NCBI GenBank assembly: GCA_031772625.1
Contig: CM062810.1
Span: 451,360,014 to 451,424,013, forward strand
Direction of reading: 5' to 3'
DNA from: Pinus tabuliformis
Taxonomy: Eukaryota > Streptophyta > Pinopsida > Pinales > Pinaceae
DNA: 64,000 nucleotides
The notes under the pieces are model-generated. The model did not search any database. It was not told the DNA's origin and saw only the letters and a program-made list of their open reading frames with translations. Position 1 is the first letter of the stretch. Each line of letters starts with the position of its first letter. The position numbers and the translations under genes are program-made. Shown here one piece after another: positions 20,958 to 30,945 of the stretch.

Positions 20958-23090
20958 CAGGACAAAGGGGTCAGCATTGCTACCCAGTTACTGGCCAGAA
21001 AAGTGATGAGGAAATGCTGAGGCAGTGAGGTCTCAACAATGGTTGTCACGTTAGCTGAGCAATGCGTAGAAGGGGAACGGTTCAATTGGGTGCAGTTCCT
21101 ACACGACGATTTTCTAACCAATTGTAGGGAGGCCCAAGAGTAGGGTAAGACCTTCCACTATGCATGGTTGCTCTTATCCATCCTCTTGGTTACAATTGAA
21201 TTACCCAAAGATAGCCAGTTTCCTTCCCTGGACTAGGATTGGCCAAAGGACGCAAAATACGCGTCACTATGGGTGACAAAGGATTACGCAAGAATTCAAG
21301 AAGTCAACATTTTCTACATATTGATGGATGTGAACATATGCCAGTGGATCAACTAGCAACCCCATCTATCTGCTGAGGTATATGACAGTGTGAAGAACGT
21401 GGCTGATTTTAAGACAGATATGTACCATGTATACATTTGGGCGCGCAAGGATCCAGAGTAGATGTGAACCACACTTCCCTTCATTACCATCGACGATGCT
21501 ATTTTTGCGGTGCTGGATACTTGGCTACTAGAGTGGCGTGGAACAAATGTGGTAGGGCGTGATGAGACCGCCATCCAAAAACAGAAGGTTGAGTCCAAGT
21601 TCTTAGCACAACAAAAGTGGAAGGAACAACACGTTGTGGAAGTATGGTCCACCTGGGATGCAGCGCAGGCTTCCATAGGCAAGGCGACAATAGGAGGGGC
21701 TACTACGACAGAGGACGAAAGTGGCCCGAAGGTGACCATAGAGCAAGAAATGGATATAGGGACGGAATGCATGGCGCCAACCATCACCTGTTCACCATTA
21801 AAACGACCGCTTGCAATAGAACGGTCGAAGTCATGGAAGAAGACCAAGGCATCCAAGTTGGACGGGGAACTGATCACATTGACCAAAGGTGACCTATGTG
21901 ACATACGGGATACAGTTTGCGAAGTCACCTAGGAGGCACTCGATGAGGCCATGATGGAGTAGCAAACTATTTTCGGGGTGCTCAGGGTGCAGTTGTAGGA
22001 GCATCGGCCCCATAGCCGGGCATAGTTTCTACCCATGGAGCCACGAGTATGTCAGCAATTGAACAACAGCTACATGCAAAAATTGCTAATACTATTGCAC
22101 TTCCAGTAGGAGCATTTATAGCAAACAGCGTGGTGGACAGAGCTATTGTAGGCCAACTTACGGGGCTTGGATTAAATTTGGCTACCCTCCCACGTGATAG
22201 CTTATACCAGCTCGAGGACAGCGTAACAATGGAGCCCCATGTTAGGGAATGACGTACGATAAAAATACTTAGTGAGCAATGAATTAACATCAAGCAGTTG
22301 AGCCTCCAATGTGATGAAGCAGTAGCACAAAATCGATAGTTGGAGAAAATTGTGGAGGAAGCATGTTGTCATGCTGTAGAGCTCGAGATTGCGACAAATT
22401 TACCTGTCGGCATACATATCCACAAGTTGGCCAGTGGGTTCCACGAGTCAAAGGAAGAAGCATCAAGGATCCAGTTGGCCCTCAACTTGTAGATGGTAGA
22501 ACTGAAATTGAACTTATAGCCCTCTACACCACTAGAAGTCACATAGCAACAAAAAGGCATCATTAAATCTGGGTGGGAAATAATACCACGTGCCATGCAG
22601 GAGTTGCATTGGTTTGTTAGATCAGTCACTTATTATGGTCACTTCACTATAGGAAGACCCAACCATACAACGGTTGGAGACATAAGAAAGGGAGTTACAA
22701 CAGGCCTATGATAATGTTAGGGGGACCGCGCAAACGGTTGCTATTACGCAGCGCTTGGCCAAGATGAGGGAGGCCTAGGATCTCCTGATATGAGTTGATT
22801 CCGCTCAGTAGAAAGAAGCAGTGATTAAAGAATGCATCCAGCCTTGGCTTGATGAGGCATTCACAGTTTCCACCAACATTGAGGGAAAGTTAGCACACAT
22901 GTAGGGAGTATATGAACTGATACAAGTAAATGAAACTAATATTGATGCATCGGTGGCTCACGTACAATGGGTACAACAGATGGTGGAAGAATTTGTTGCG
23001 AGGGTAAGCCAAGTGTAGAAGTTGATGGATGGCCTTCGTGCAAAGATTGCCACCACAGTCGAGTGACTTGGGACAAGTCAAGATGATTGT
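20958..23090 (+). pseudogene. ORF-X, C-terminal half (element 1)
   Basis: Continues ORF-X after the insert. Blocks are FNWVQFLHDDFLTNCREAQE, FHYAWLLLSILLV, YASLWVTKDYARIQEVNIF, LLEWRGTNVV, LITLTKGDLCDIRDTVCE, and a helical tail with AYDNVRGTAQTVAITQRLAK and QPWLDEAF. Copy 2 has matching FHYAWFLLS, SMVLTEGDLDETGDKIRDT and VAKL..W.EEA blocks. A third partial copy is at 63441-64000 (-). The tail looks coiled-coil. Stops recur (for example 21143, 21461, 21930). Function unknown. Confidence 0.65.
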
Positions 23091-23100
23091 GTTAGGGTCT

Positions 23101-23972
23101 TGTTGGGTAGCGGAGGCCCCGTGTAATGGTTTTGGGTCTTAAGGCCCATAAGTCAGGGTAATAATGTTGTAAAGGTCCCGTGAACTGCGTGGAGCGCAAA
23201 ATGTAATAGGTCGAGTCAAAGGGTTGTCCGCCAAAAAAATAATGTAAAATAATAGAAAGTGAGTTGGCTTTCCCAGGATCCACGGACCATGGGAATGTAT
23301 AAATAGAGCAAGGCTCTACAGTTAGAAGTCAGCTTTTTTTGGTTTCTAGATCTTGAATGTTATGGGTTTATGAAAGCAGTATTCTCTCTGCATCTGTATG
23401 TTTGAGTCAAGGGTGTTGGTAGATAGATAGAGACTCGGCAACAGTGTGCACAGAGGCCTGGTAGAGTCTGCAGCTATGTGCGTGGACCCCTGTAGCCAAG
23501 TTCGCAGGGCGGATCTCATTGTACTGAACGAAAGATAAAGAAAGATAAGATTTTCTAAACTATTGTGTGCTTTATCGCGAATCTATCTGTTTGCTTATGT
23601 TCTGAATTTATGTATATTTATTATTGCACGCACTGGTTATTACTATTAAATGTTTGCTTAAAGCCCTGAAGAAGTAGATCAAATCTATAATAACCTCACT
23701 AATAATAATATTTTAAGGAGCGCCTCATCATTGAGCCTCACAAAGACCAGATTGCTGTACAGAGTAGCGCAAGAGCACAGATCGGTTCGCCATCCATCCA
23801 AACCTCATCAAAACATCCCAAGGGTGTGGAAACCTGGTTCCAGCACCCTCTCCTACTACCTCAGGTGAGAATTCAGTCTGCACTCCACGGACTGTTGTCG
23901 AAAGGGCCGGTAGAGCGGGATTTGTTTGGATAAAACACTTCCAAACCTGGGTCAGGCCCCAACAAGCCAACA
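23101..23972 (+). repeat. LTR B
   Basis: 872 bp with the same TGTTGGGTAGCG start and GCCCCAACAAGCCAACA end as LTR A. Its TATA box is at 23298-23306. ORF-X sequence lies immediately upstream, as expected for a 3' LTR. The next ORF-X copy starts almost at once downstream, without a primer site. Confidence 0.85.
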
Positions 23973-23989
23973 ACATTGGATGATAGGAG

Positions 23990-25678
23990 TGTGATAAGTG
24001 AGACTGCGCTACATGAGTTGCACCATGGCAGATGGTACCACACAGGTGGGTCCAAAGGTAACCATTGAGGTTACTATTCATGATTTGATAGCCAAACGAT
24101 AGTTAAGGGGAGAGATTATGCGCTATTTATGGCGAAAATATTTGAAGATATGCCACCAAAGTAGCATTTATTATCAGAATTTGGGGGGAACGGTCAAATT
24201 CAAATTCAAATCCCACTATAAATTACATGTGTTAGTAATGGAGAACACTTTGCATTCTCAGAGTTGCTTGTGCTTTTTTCTATCTAAAGCATATGAATTG
24301 TGCGTTCTGGGAAGAATTTGTGATGCACCCCTCGTTTGTGAACTATTTTGTAGTGTCCCAATAGAGATTCATTGAGAATATGACTGGTACTAACCCCGCC
24401 AAAGCCCTAAGTTCAGAAGTAGTTGTGTCTGACTCACGATGCCCCGAAGTGACTAGTATGGAAGCTATGCATGTTGTGCCCATGGCACCGAGGTCACCTA
24501 GGACGAAACAAACTTTCACAAAAGAGAAGCAACCCACCATGAAAGAAAAGTACTCATCCGTGAAAGAAGAATAGAAGAAGCTGGTGTCGGTGCGAATGTC
24601 ACCGAGGAAGAATCCTGAGGTGTGGCCAAAGGAGAAAAAAGACAAACAACCAGAAAGAGTGCTGGAATTGTAAGAAGAGGAATACCATGGTGTCAAAGAA
24701 GTAGATTCCAAGGAAATTGAGCGTATTTCTAGGCTCTCAACGTACATCCCTCTACTGAAGGGAAAAACCAAAGTGACCTAAGATCCCGATTCTAGAAAAT
24801 TTGGGGTATCCACTTCCCTACAGCCTGAGTAGGTCACATTTGAAGGACCTAGGCTTGTGCGCATCCCTATATTGAAAATGGAGGACTAGGACCTCACGGA
24901 TCATGAAACATTTCTGCATCTGGTGACCCATAAGTACATGACAAAGATATATTATTATGATACATGAGTTACATAGTTAGAGCCCATGAAGTGGCTCCAT
25001 GATGTTGAGTAGTTGGAGCTGCTGAACATGATCTTAGTGCCACACTATCATCGTTGACCTATCAATATGATTTCTGTGAGCCAGCTCGTTGCACTATTGC
25101 ACGATGGGATTCTGTGGCTCGGTAGCCCATTCCAATAACTTATATATTGATCCACAGGATAATGAAGTTTCCTCACAAAGGAGTGGATCCTGCTAAAGAG
25201 TTTGCTGGGAAAACCAGGGAAAAGGAACTAGCTAATAAGATGAAGAAATAATATGGTCCTATGAAAAACTCACGCGGAAACTCAGTCTTGTCAATTCAAG
25301 ACCAGGAAGTGAAGTTCGTTGCCCAAATCTTTGCAGGTAAGATCATGAGGACATATCGCTCAGTCGAAGTTCTGACACCGGTAGTGTCACTTGCTGCATA
25401 GTGCATGAAGGGTGTGCAGTATAATTGGTCCAAGTATCTCTACTAAGAGTTCCTCGCAAACTACCAAGAAGCGCAAGATGAAAGCAATCCATTTCATTAT
25501 GCTTGGTTTTTATTGTCTATCATACTAGTTATGTGGAGGTTGCTGGAGGAAATCCAATTTACTCCACACAAGGAATATTTTCCCGAGGTAGCGAGGTGAC
25601 CTCGCTATGGTCTACAAAGGATGTGACACGATTCAAGGAAACAAATATTTACTCGGTCGCAATGGAGATGGACCTTTA
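23990..25678 (+). pseudogene. ORF-X copy 2, N-terminal half (element 2)
   Basis: Starts near KVTIEVTIHDLIAK (about 24051) and carries the conserved IPILKMEDxDLTDHETFLHL, LVALLHDGILWLG, LIHRIMKFPHKGVDPAKE, LSIQDQEVKFVAQIFAG, YNWSKYLYxEFLANYQEAQ and FHYAWFLLSI blocks. It breaks at MEMDLY, where the copia element enters. A basic lysine-rich stretch (24515-24660) is not obvious in copy 1. Stops and frame changes are frequent. It shows no gag or protease of its own. Confidence 0.6.
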
Positions 25679-26291
25679 TGTTAGAAAATTATATATTACG
25701 AAGTAATGGAACACATAAAATATTGCAGAAATATAAACACAGAAAATGCACAAAACAAGAGAGACACAAATATACGTGGTTCACCCAGTTTGGGCTACGT
25801 CCACCCCGAATAGCCAGTCCTTCCTTTCTATTATCCAACAAAATGAAGAGACACAACCTACAACAAATCTGTTGTAATATCCTCTGTTTTCTCTCACAGT
25901 CTCACCTCTCCGTTTCTCGCTCACAGAGTACACATCTATCACACAACCTCAAATAGAATACCCTCATACAAAGAGAGGGGTTGCCTTCTAGGGCAAAAAA
26001 CACTAAACTAAACATAAGTTCTACCGTCAGATCATCTGCCTAATGAACGGACCAGATTGACTAGAAATTACTATACTTTTACAAGGCAATTTTACAGCTG
26101 TTTTTAGCTTCAGGGGCGCTTCCCCCGAAACCCCTTGCCAAGGGGGGGGGCTCCCAAAGGTCGCAGCCGCCCCCCCTGGAGCCCCCCTGCAGTGAATATT
26201 TTATGGGCGGCGTTGTTGCCCCCATTTCGAACTGGGGTCCTATGTGGCGATACCTTTGAATATAGAAGATAATCAGGCTCCACACCCAACA
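25679..26291 (-). repeat. 3' LTR of the copia element
   Basis: 613 bp with TG...CA ends, matching 30370-30945. It is longer mainly because of an extra ~36-base AT-rich stretch near 25710-25750. It contains the GC-rich inverted repeats described for the other LTR, in slightly decayed form. Confidence 0.9.
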
Positions 26292-26307
26292 ATCTCCCAC
26301 TTGGAGA
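26292..26307 (-). other. Polypurine tract of the copia element
   Basis: On the minus strand CTCCAAGTGGGAGATT directly precedes the LTR start TGTTGGG. A GTGGGAGATT-type tract next to the 3' LTR is typical of plant copia elements. Confidence 0.7.
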
Positions 26308-26309
26308 CT

Positions 26310-26933
26310 GATTGTATTAACTCCACCGCTGCTCCATTTGCTGGACAATGACTCCTCTTTGGACCTGGCTGTTTCTCATCTTCATCGTCATCCTTGAAGA
26401 CCAACTGAAACTGAGCATATTCTCAGTTTCTCCCTGGTTACAACTTTTGCTAGCATATCTATAGGATTCTGGCTAGTGTGTATCTTTCCCAGCTTCAACT
26501 CTCCATCTTCCAACACTGATCATATGAAATGGTACTTGAGCTGTATGTGTTCAGTCCTAGAATGAAATGCTGAGTTCTTTGCAAGATGAATGGCACTTTG
26601 GCTATCACTGTATAACGTGCCCATATCATGCTCCTTACCCAATTCACCCATAAACCTTTGTAACCAAATCATTTCTTTACTAGCCTCTGTAGCAACAACA
26701 TACTCTGCTTCTGTTGTTTAAAGTGCAACAACACTTTGGATTTTTGAAACCCAACTGACAGTTGTTCCTCCAACAGTAAATACATATCCTGTAGTGCTCC
26801 TCCTATTATCTCTGTCACCTGCCATATCTGCATCAACATATCCTTGTAGGCAGATGTTTGAACCACCAAAGCATAATGCTTGATTTGTGGTACCTTTCAA
26901 ATATTTGAGAATCCATTTCACTGCCATCCAATG
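26310..26933 (-). pseudogene. Copia RNase H domain
   Basis: Shows VKWILKYLKGTTNQALCFGG, then YVDADMAGDRDNRRSTTGYV, VSWVSKIQSVVAL, a stop, TTEAEYVVATEASKEMIWL and YSDSQSAIHLAKN. The usual D (VDAD), E (AEY) and D (SDSQ) residues are present. A stop in place of the residue before TTEAEY (about 26720) and another near 26525 break the frame. It is fused 3' of RT in the element polyprotein. Confidence 0.85.
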
Positions 26934-27893
26934 TTACTTTCCTGGATTGTTCTTGTACCTGCTTACAACTCCCACTGCATGTGCAATATCAGGCCTTGTG
27001 CAGACCATTGCATACATTAAGCTTCCAACTGCTGATGCATATGGAACTTTAGACATATAATCCATGTCTTCTTGGGTCTTTGGGCACATTTCCTTGCTAT
27101 GTTTGAAATGGCTAGCGAAAGGTGTACTAACTAGTTTTGCATTGTGTATGTTAAATCTTTTCAACACCTTTTGTATGTACTCATTCTGAGACAATGTTAA
27201 TTTATGATTTTTCCCGTCTCTAGTTATTCTCATACCAAGGATTTGTTTTGCATCTCGCAAATCCTTCATTGTAAATGAATTTGCCAATTTTCTTTTGAGC
27301 ACATTTATTTCCTGCATGTTAGATCCTGCAACAAGCATGTCATCTACATACAATAACAATATAATATAGTTGCCGTCATTTTTCTTTTTCAAATAAACAC
27401 AATGATCAGAGTGACATCTAGTATAACCTTGTTCAGACATAAACTTGTCAAATTTTAGATACCACTGCCTTGGAGCCTGTTTTAAGCCATACAAGCTCTT
27501 CTTCAACCTGCACACTAGTTTCTCCTTCCCTTTCACCTCATATCATTGTGGCTGCTGCATATATATCTGTTCCTCCAAATCCCCGTGGAGAAAGGTTGTC
27601 TTTACATCTAACTGCTCAAGATGCAAATCTTCAGCTGCTACAAGACTTAAAATAGTTCCGATTGAAGTCATTTTAACAACAGGAGAAAATATTTCATCAA
27701 AATCAATACCTTTCTTCTGTGCAAACCCCTTCACCACATGTCTAGCTTTATACCTCTGTTTTCCTCCATCTTCTTCCTTCAGCCTGTAAACCCATTTATT
27801 CTTCAAGGTAGTTTTTCCTACAGGAAACCTGACTAAATCCCAAGTCTGGTTATGCATTAAGGAGTCCATCTCTTCTTCCATGGCTACCTCCAA
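26934..27893 (-). pseudogene. Copia reverse transcriptase
   Basis: Two long frames, 27893-27543 and 27536-26934, are separated by one TGA in MQQPQ-stop-YEVKGKE. Motifs: WDLVRFPVGKTTLKNKWVYR, RYKARHVVKGFAQKKGIDF, EIFSPVVKMTSIGTILSL, QLDVKTTFLHGDLEEQIYM, CRLKKSLYGLKQAPRQWY, the intact catalytic LLLYVDDMLVAG, LGMRITRD, and the connection GSLMYAMVCTRPDIAHAVG. The active site is intact, so inactivation is recent or partial. A frameshift near 27890 separates it from integrase. Confidence 0.92.
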
Positions 27894-29230
27894 CTTCTTC
27901 CTGCTTCAACCTGCATTGCTTCTTCATAACATTCGGGTTCACCGAAATCAGTCAACAATAAATAATATAATGAAGGAGAGTATTTTTCAGGGGGTCTACT
28001 TATCCTGGTAGATCTTCTAACACCACTTTCAGGTGTTTGGGGTGCCTGTTGTTGTTGCAGTGGTTGCTGTTGTTGTGGTTGTTGATTATTATTATTTTCA
28101 GGCACCTTTACTTTTTCAGTGATTTCATCAAGAACTGTGTATTCCTTGTTTTCCTTTTCCTGTTTCTTTTCCTGCAACTGATTCTTATACAAGACCTTTT
28201 CGTTGAATATTACTTCTCTGCTCCTAATGATTTTGTGATTTTCATAATCATATAAGCAATAACCAAAATCATTAACACCATATCCAATAAAGGTACATTT
28301 CTTTGACTTTGCCTCAAGCTTTGTTCTATTTTCTTTATCAATATGGACAAAGGCCTCACAACCAAAAGGCTTTAAAATAGAGTAGTTTACCTTTTTACCT
28401 ATCCATGCTTCCTCTGGAACACCACCATCCAAGGAACTTGAAGGCCCTCTGTTTATTAGATAAACAATAGTATCTACAACATCTGCCCAAAACTGTAAAG
28501 GCAATCCTGCATGCAATCTCATGCACCTTGCACGCTCCATGATTGTTCTGTTCATCCTTTCTGACACACCATTTTCTTGTGGTGTTCTTGGAACTGTCTT
28601 CTCTCTGCAAATTCCATGCTCTGAACAGTACCTATCAAACTCTTTGCTGCAATATTCACCTCCATTGTCTGATCTAAGACACTTCAATTTCTTTCTTGTC
28701 TCAATCTCAACCAAAGCTTTCCATTTCTTGAAAGTATCAAATATATCAGATTTATTCTTAATACAATAAATCCAAGTTTTTCTAGTTGCATCATCAATAA
28801 AAGTAACATAATAACGAGAGCCATCGAGAGATGATACCTGAGCAGGTCCCCATACGTCTATATGCAAAAGCTCTAATTTTTTGTTCTTCTTTTCTTTCCC
28901 AACTCTGAGAAATTTGCCTCTCTTCTATTTTCCATAAATGGAGTTCTCACAGAAGTCCAAATCAACATTCTTCAAACCCGGCAACAAATTCCTTGAGTCA
29001 AGAATCTTCATCCCCTTTTCACTCATGTGTCTGAGCCTATGATGCCATAATGTTGCATCTGCTCCTTTGGAAGTTAAAGCATTAACAAAGTTAGAAATAC
29101 CATTGCATAAATATAATGTACCAACCTTTTCGCCTTTTGCTATTACCAGGGCTCCTTTAGTGACCTTCCAAGCTTTATCTATGAAAGTTATCACACAACC
29201 TTCACCGCCTAACTTCCCTGTTGAAATCAT
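27884..29230 (-). pseudogene. Copia integrase
   Basis: The frame 29230-28925 holds the pre-integrase part ATLWHHRLRHMSEKGMKIL; the zinc site is damaged (C-E-N-S for C-x-x-C). After a stop at 28926, the core frame 28867-27884 holds all three catalytic acids: D in LHIDVWGPAQV, D in LRSDNGGEYCSKEF and E in TPQENGVSERMNRT. It continues through GCEAFVHIDKENRTKLEAKS and KCTFIGYG, then a glutamine-rich spacer (about 28040-28090) and STRISRPPEKYSPSLYYLL. The core alone is well preserved. Confidence 0.9.
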
Positions 29231-29329
29231 ATTTTTCTTTAGATTTGGAACATGCCTTACCTCCTTTAATAGCCATTGGTTTCCATTCTACTGTTTTACA
29301 AGAACCTTACCCATTCCAACGATTTTACA

Positions 29330-29450
29330 GGTTTTATCACACCCAGACGAACTTGTCCAAAATCTCCTTGAACATAGTCATGAAAGAATTTCTTATCAGG
29401 TGTGGCATGGAATGAAGCCCCTGAATCTACCACCTAGGAATCAGTAATAT
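29330..29450 (-). pseudogene. Copia aspartic protease fragment
   Basis: VVDSGASFHATPD (about 29430-29390) is the D-S-G active-site block of copia proteases. FHDYVQGDFGQVRLG follows and then a stop (about 29292). The residue before VVD, usually tryptophan, is a stop. Confidence 0.8.
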
Positions 29451-29469
29451 TTTCGAAAGAAAGAATGAA

Positions 29470-30294
29470 AGCATCTTGTAACACCTCACCTGTCACATTT
29501 GCTTCATGATTGTTTTCTTGCTGTGCATCTCCTTCTTTTCCCTTCCGAGATCTACAGTCTTTCTTTAGGTGTCCTTTCTTTCCACATTTCCAGCACACTA
29601 TCCCCGAACTGGACTTGGATCTGCCTTTCCTTGATTTACTGTGATATCCTGAGCTCTTTCATCTTTCCATTTTTCTTCCTCTAGACTCTGCACTCAAATC
29701 ATTTCCCTATGTCTCACCAGAGATTTTCTGTCTCATTTCCTCGCTAACGATAGCACCGACAAAATAATCAAAATTTAAAGTACTAGATCCAGAAACGGAG
29801 TTACTAATGGCCATTACCAAACCATTCCAAATTTCTGGTAATGAGCAAAAGAATAACAGAGCTCTAACTTCATCATCAAAGTTTACCCCTATAGGCCTTA
29901 ACTGACTTGTAACTGTATTAAGATCATTTAAATGGTTTGCAACAGATCCACCTTCCGACATATTCATATTAAATAACTGTTTCATAAGAAATACCTTGTT
30001 TGAGGCCGAGGGTTTTTCATATAGTTTCGAAAATGTCTGCATAAAACCCTATGTCGTGGTTTCCTTCGAAATGTTGAAGGTGACTGACGCAACAAGGCAC
30101 AACCGTATTGTTCCGAGTGCCTTTCTATCGAGAAGGTTCCATTCTTCGTCTTTCATACCTGTCGGCATCTTTGTTTTTCCACCCAATGGTAGGTATAGAT
30201 CTTTCTAAGATAGATAATCTTCCATCTGCATCTTCCACAGCGAGAAGTTTTGGCCGTTAAATTTCTAGACCTTAAACTTACCATCTTCCGCCAT
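29470..30294 (-). pseudogene. Copia gag
   Basis: Likely start ATG at 30294-30292 (MAEDGKFKV). Gag capsid sequence follows: NGQNFSLWKMQMEDYL, LPLGGKTKMPTGMKDEEW, then the longest open part 30042-29707 with TFSKLYEKPSASNKVFLMKQ and MSEGGSVANHLNDLNTV. The zinc knuckle CWKCGKKGHLKKDC (about 29594-29553) is intact. Stops at about 30259, 30208 and 30051 disrupt the frame. It follows the primer site by about 57 bases. Confidence 0.85.
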
Positions 30295-30350
30295 TGCTCC
30301 CACTCGAACCAAGAACCCTTCTTTCTTGCGAGTTTATCAGCCAAATAGAC

Positions 30351-30368
30351 CTTCGGCTTCGATACCAG
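30351..30368 (-). other. Primer binding site of the copia element
   Basis: Minus strand TGGTATCGAAGCCGAAGG starts one base after the 5' LTR end. It resembles the initiator-methionine tRNA site TGGTATCAGAGC used by many plant copia elements, with two bases altered. Confidence 0.7.
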
Positions 30369-30369
30369 T

Positions 30370-30945
30370 TGTTAGAAAATTATATATTACGGAGCAATGG
30401 AACACATAACAAGAGAGACACAGATATACGTGGTTCACCCAGTTTGGGCTACGTCCACCCCGAACAGCTAGTCCTTCCTTTCTATTATCCAGCAAAATGA
30501 AGAGACACAACCTACAACAAAATCCACTGTAATATCCTTTGTTTTCTCTCACAGTCTCACCTCTCTGTTTCTTGCTCACAGAATACACATCTATCACACA
30601 GCCTCAAATACAATACCCTCATACAAAGAGAGGGGTTGCCTTCTAGGGCAAAAAACCCTAAACTAAACATAAGTTCTACTGTCAGATCATCCGCCTAATG
30701 GATGGTCTAGATTGACTAGAAATTACTATACTTTTACAACGCAATTTTACAAATGTTTTTAGCTTCGGGGGCATTGCCCCCGAAACCCCCCGCCAGGGGG
30801 GCGGCTCCCAAAGGTCGCAACCGCCCCCCCTGGACCCCCCCTGCAGCGAATATTTTACGGGCGGCGTTGCCGCCCCCATTTCAAACTGGGGTCCTATGTG
30901 GCGATACCTTTGAATATAGAAGATAATCAGGCTCCACACCCAACA
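30370..30945 (-). repeat. 5' LTR of the copia element
   Basis: 576 bp, starting TGTTGGGTGTGGAGCC on the minus strand. It includes two GC-rich inverted repeats (about 30764-30787 and 30859-30876) in otherwise AT-rich sequence. Confidence 0.9.

Larger units (their letters stand above)
5004..23972 (+). mobile_element. Element 1: pol-less Ty3/gypsy-type element with nested Tat-like insert
   Basis: LTR A and LTR B bound a unit with leader, gag, protease and ORF-X, split by element T (10968-20952). Without the insert it is about 9 kb. There is no RT, RNase H or integrase, so it would need enzymes from a relative such as element 0, whose gag and protease it shares. The boundary is inferred. The flanks show no matching target duplication, so recombination between neighbouring copies, leaving a shared LTR, is a real alternative. 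Confidence 0.55.
25679..30945 (-). mobile_element. Ty1/copia element, almost complete
   Basis: It reads right to left: 5' LTR 30370-30945, gag, protease, integrase, RT, RNase H, 3' LTR 25679-26291. Integrase before RT defines Ty1/copia. The flanks CTTTA (25674-25678) and CTTTG (30946-30950) are a 4-of-5 target duplication. Rejoining the flanks restores ORF-X (MEMDL then LWMVVNQRPRLSP, matching MDVNICQWINQQPHLSA in copy 1). A few in-frame stops and one frameshift disable it. The lineage looks Tork-like, but that is a guess. Confidence 0.9.

Noticed and set aside
27445-27789. Plus-strand frame of 114 codons across copia RT
   Set aside because: Antisense to an unmistakable reverse transcriptase.
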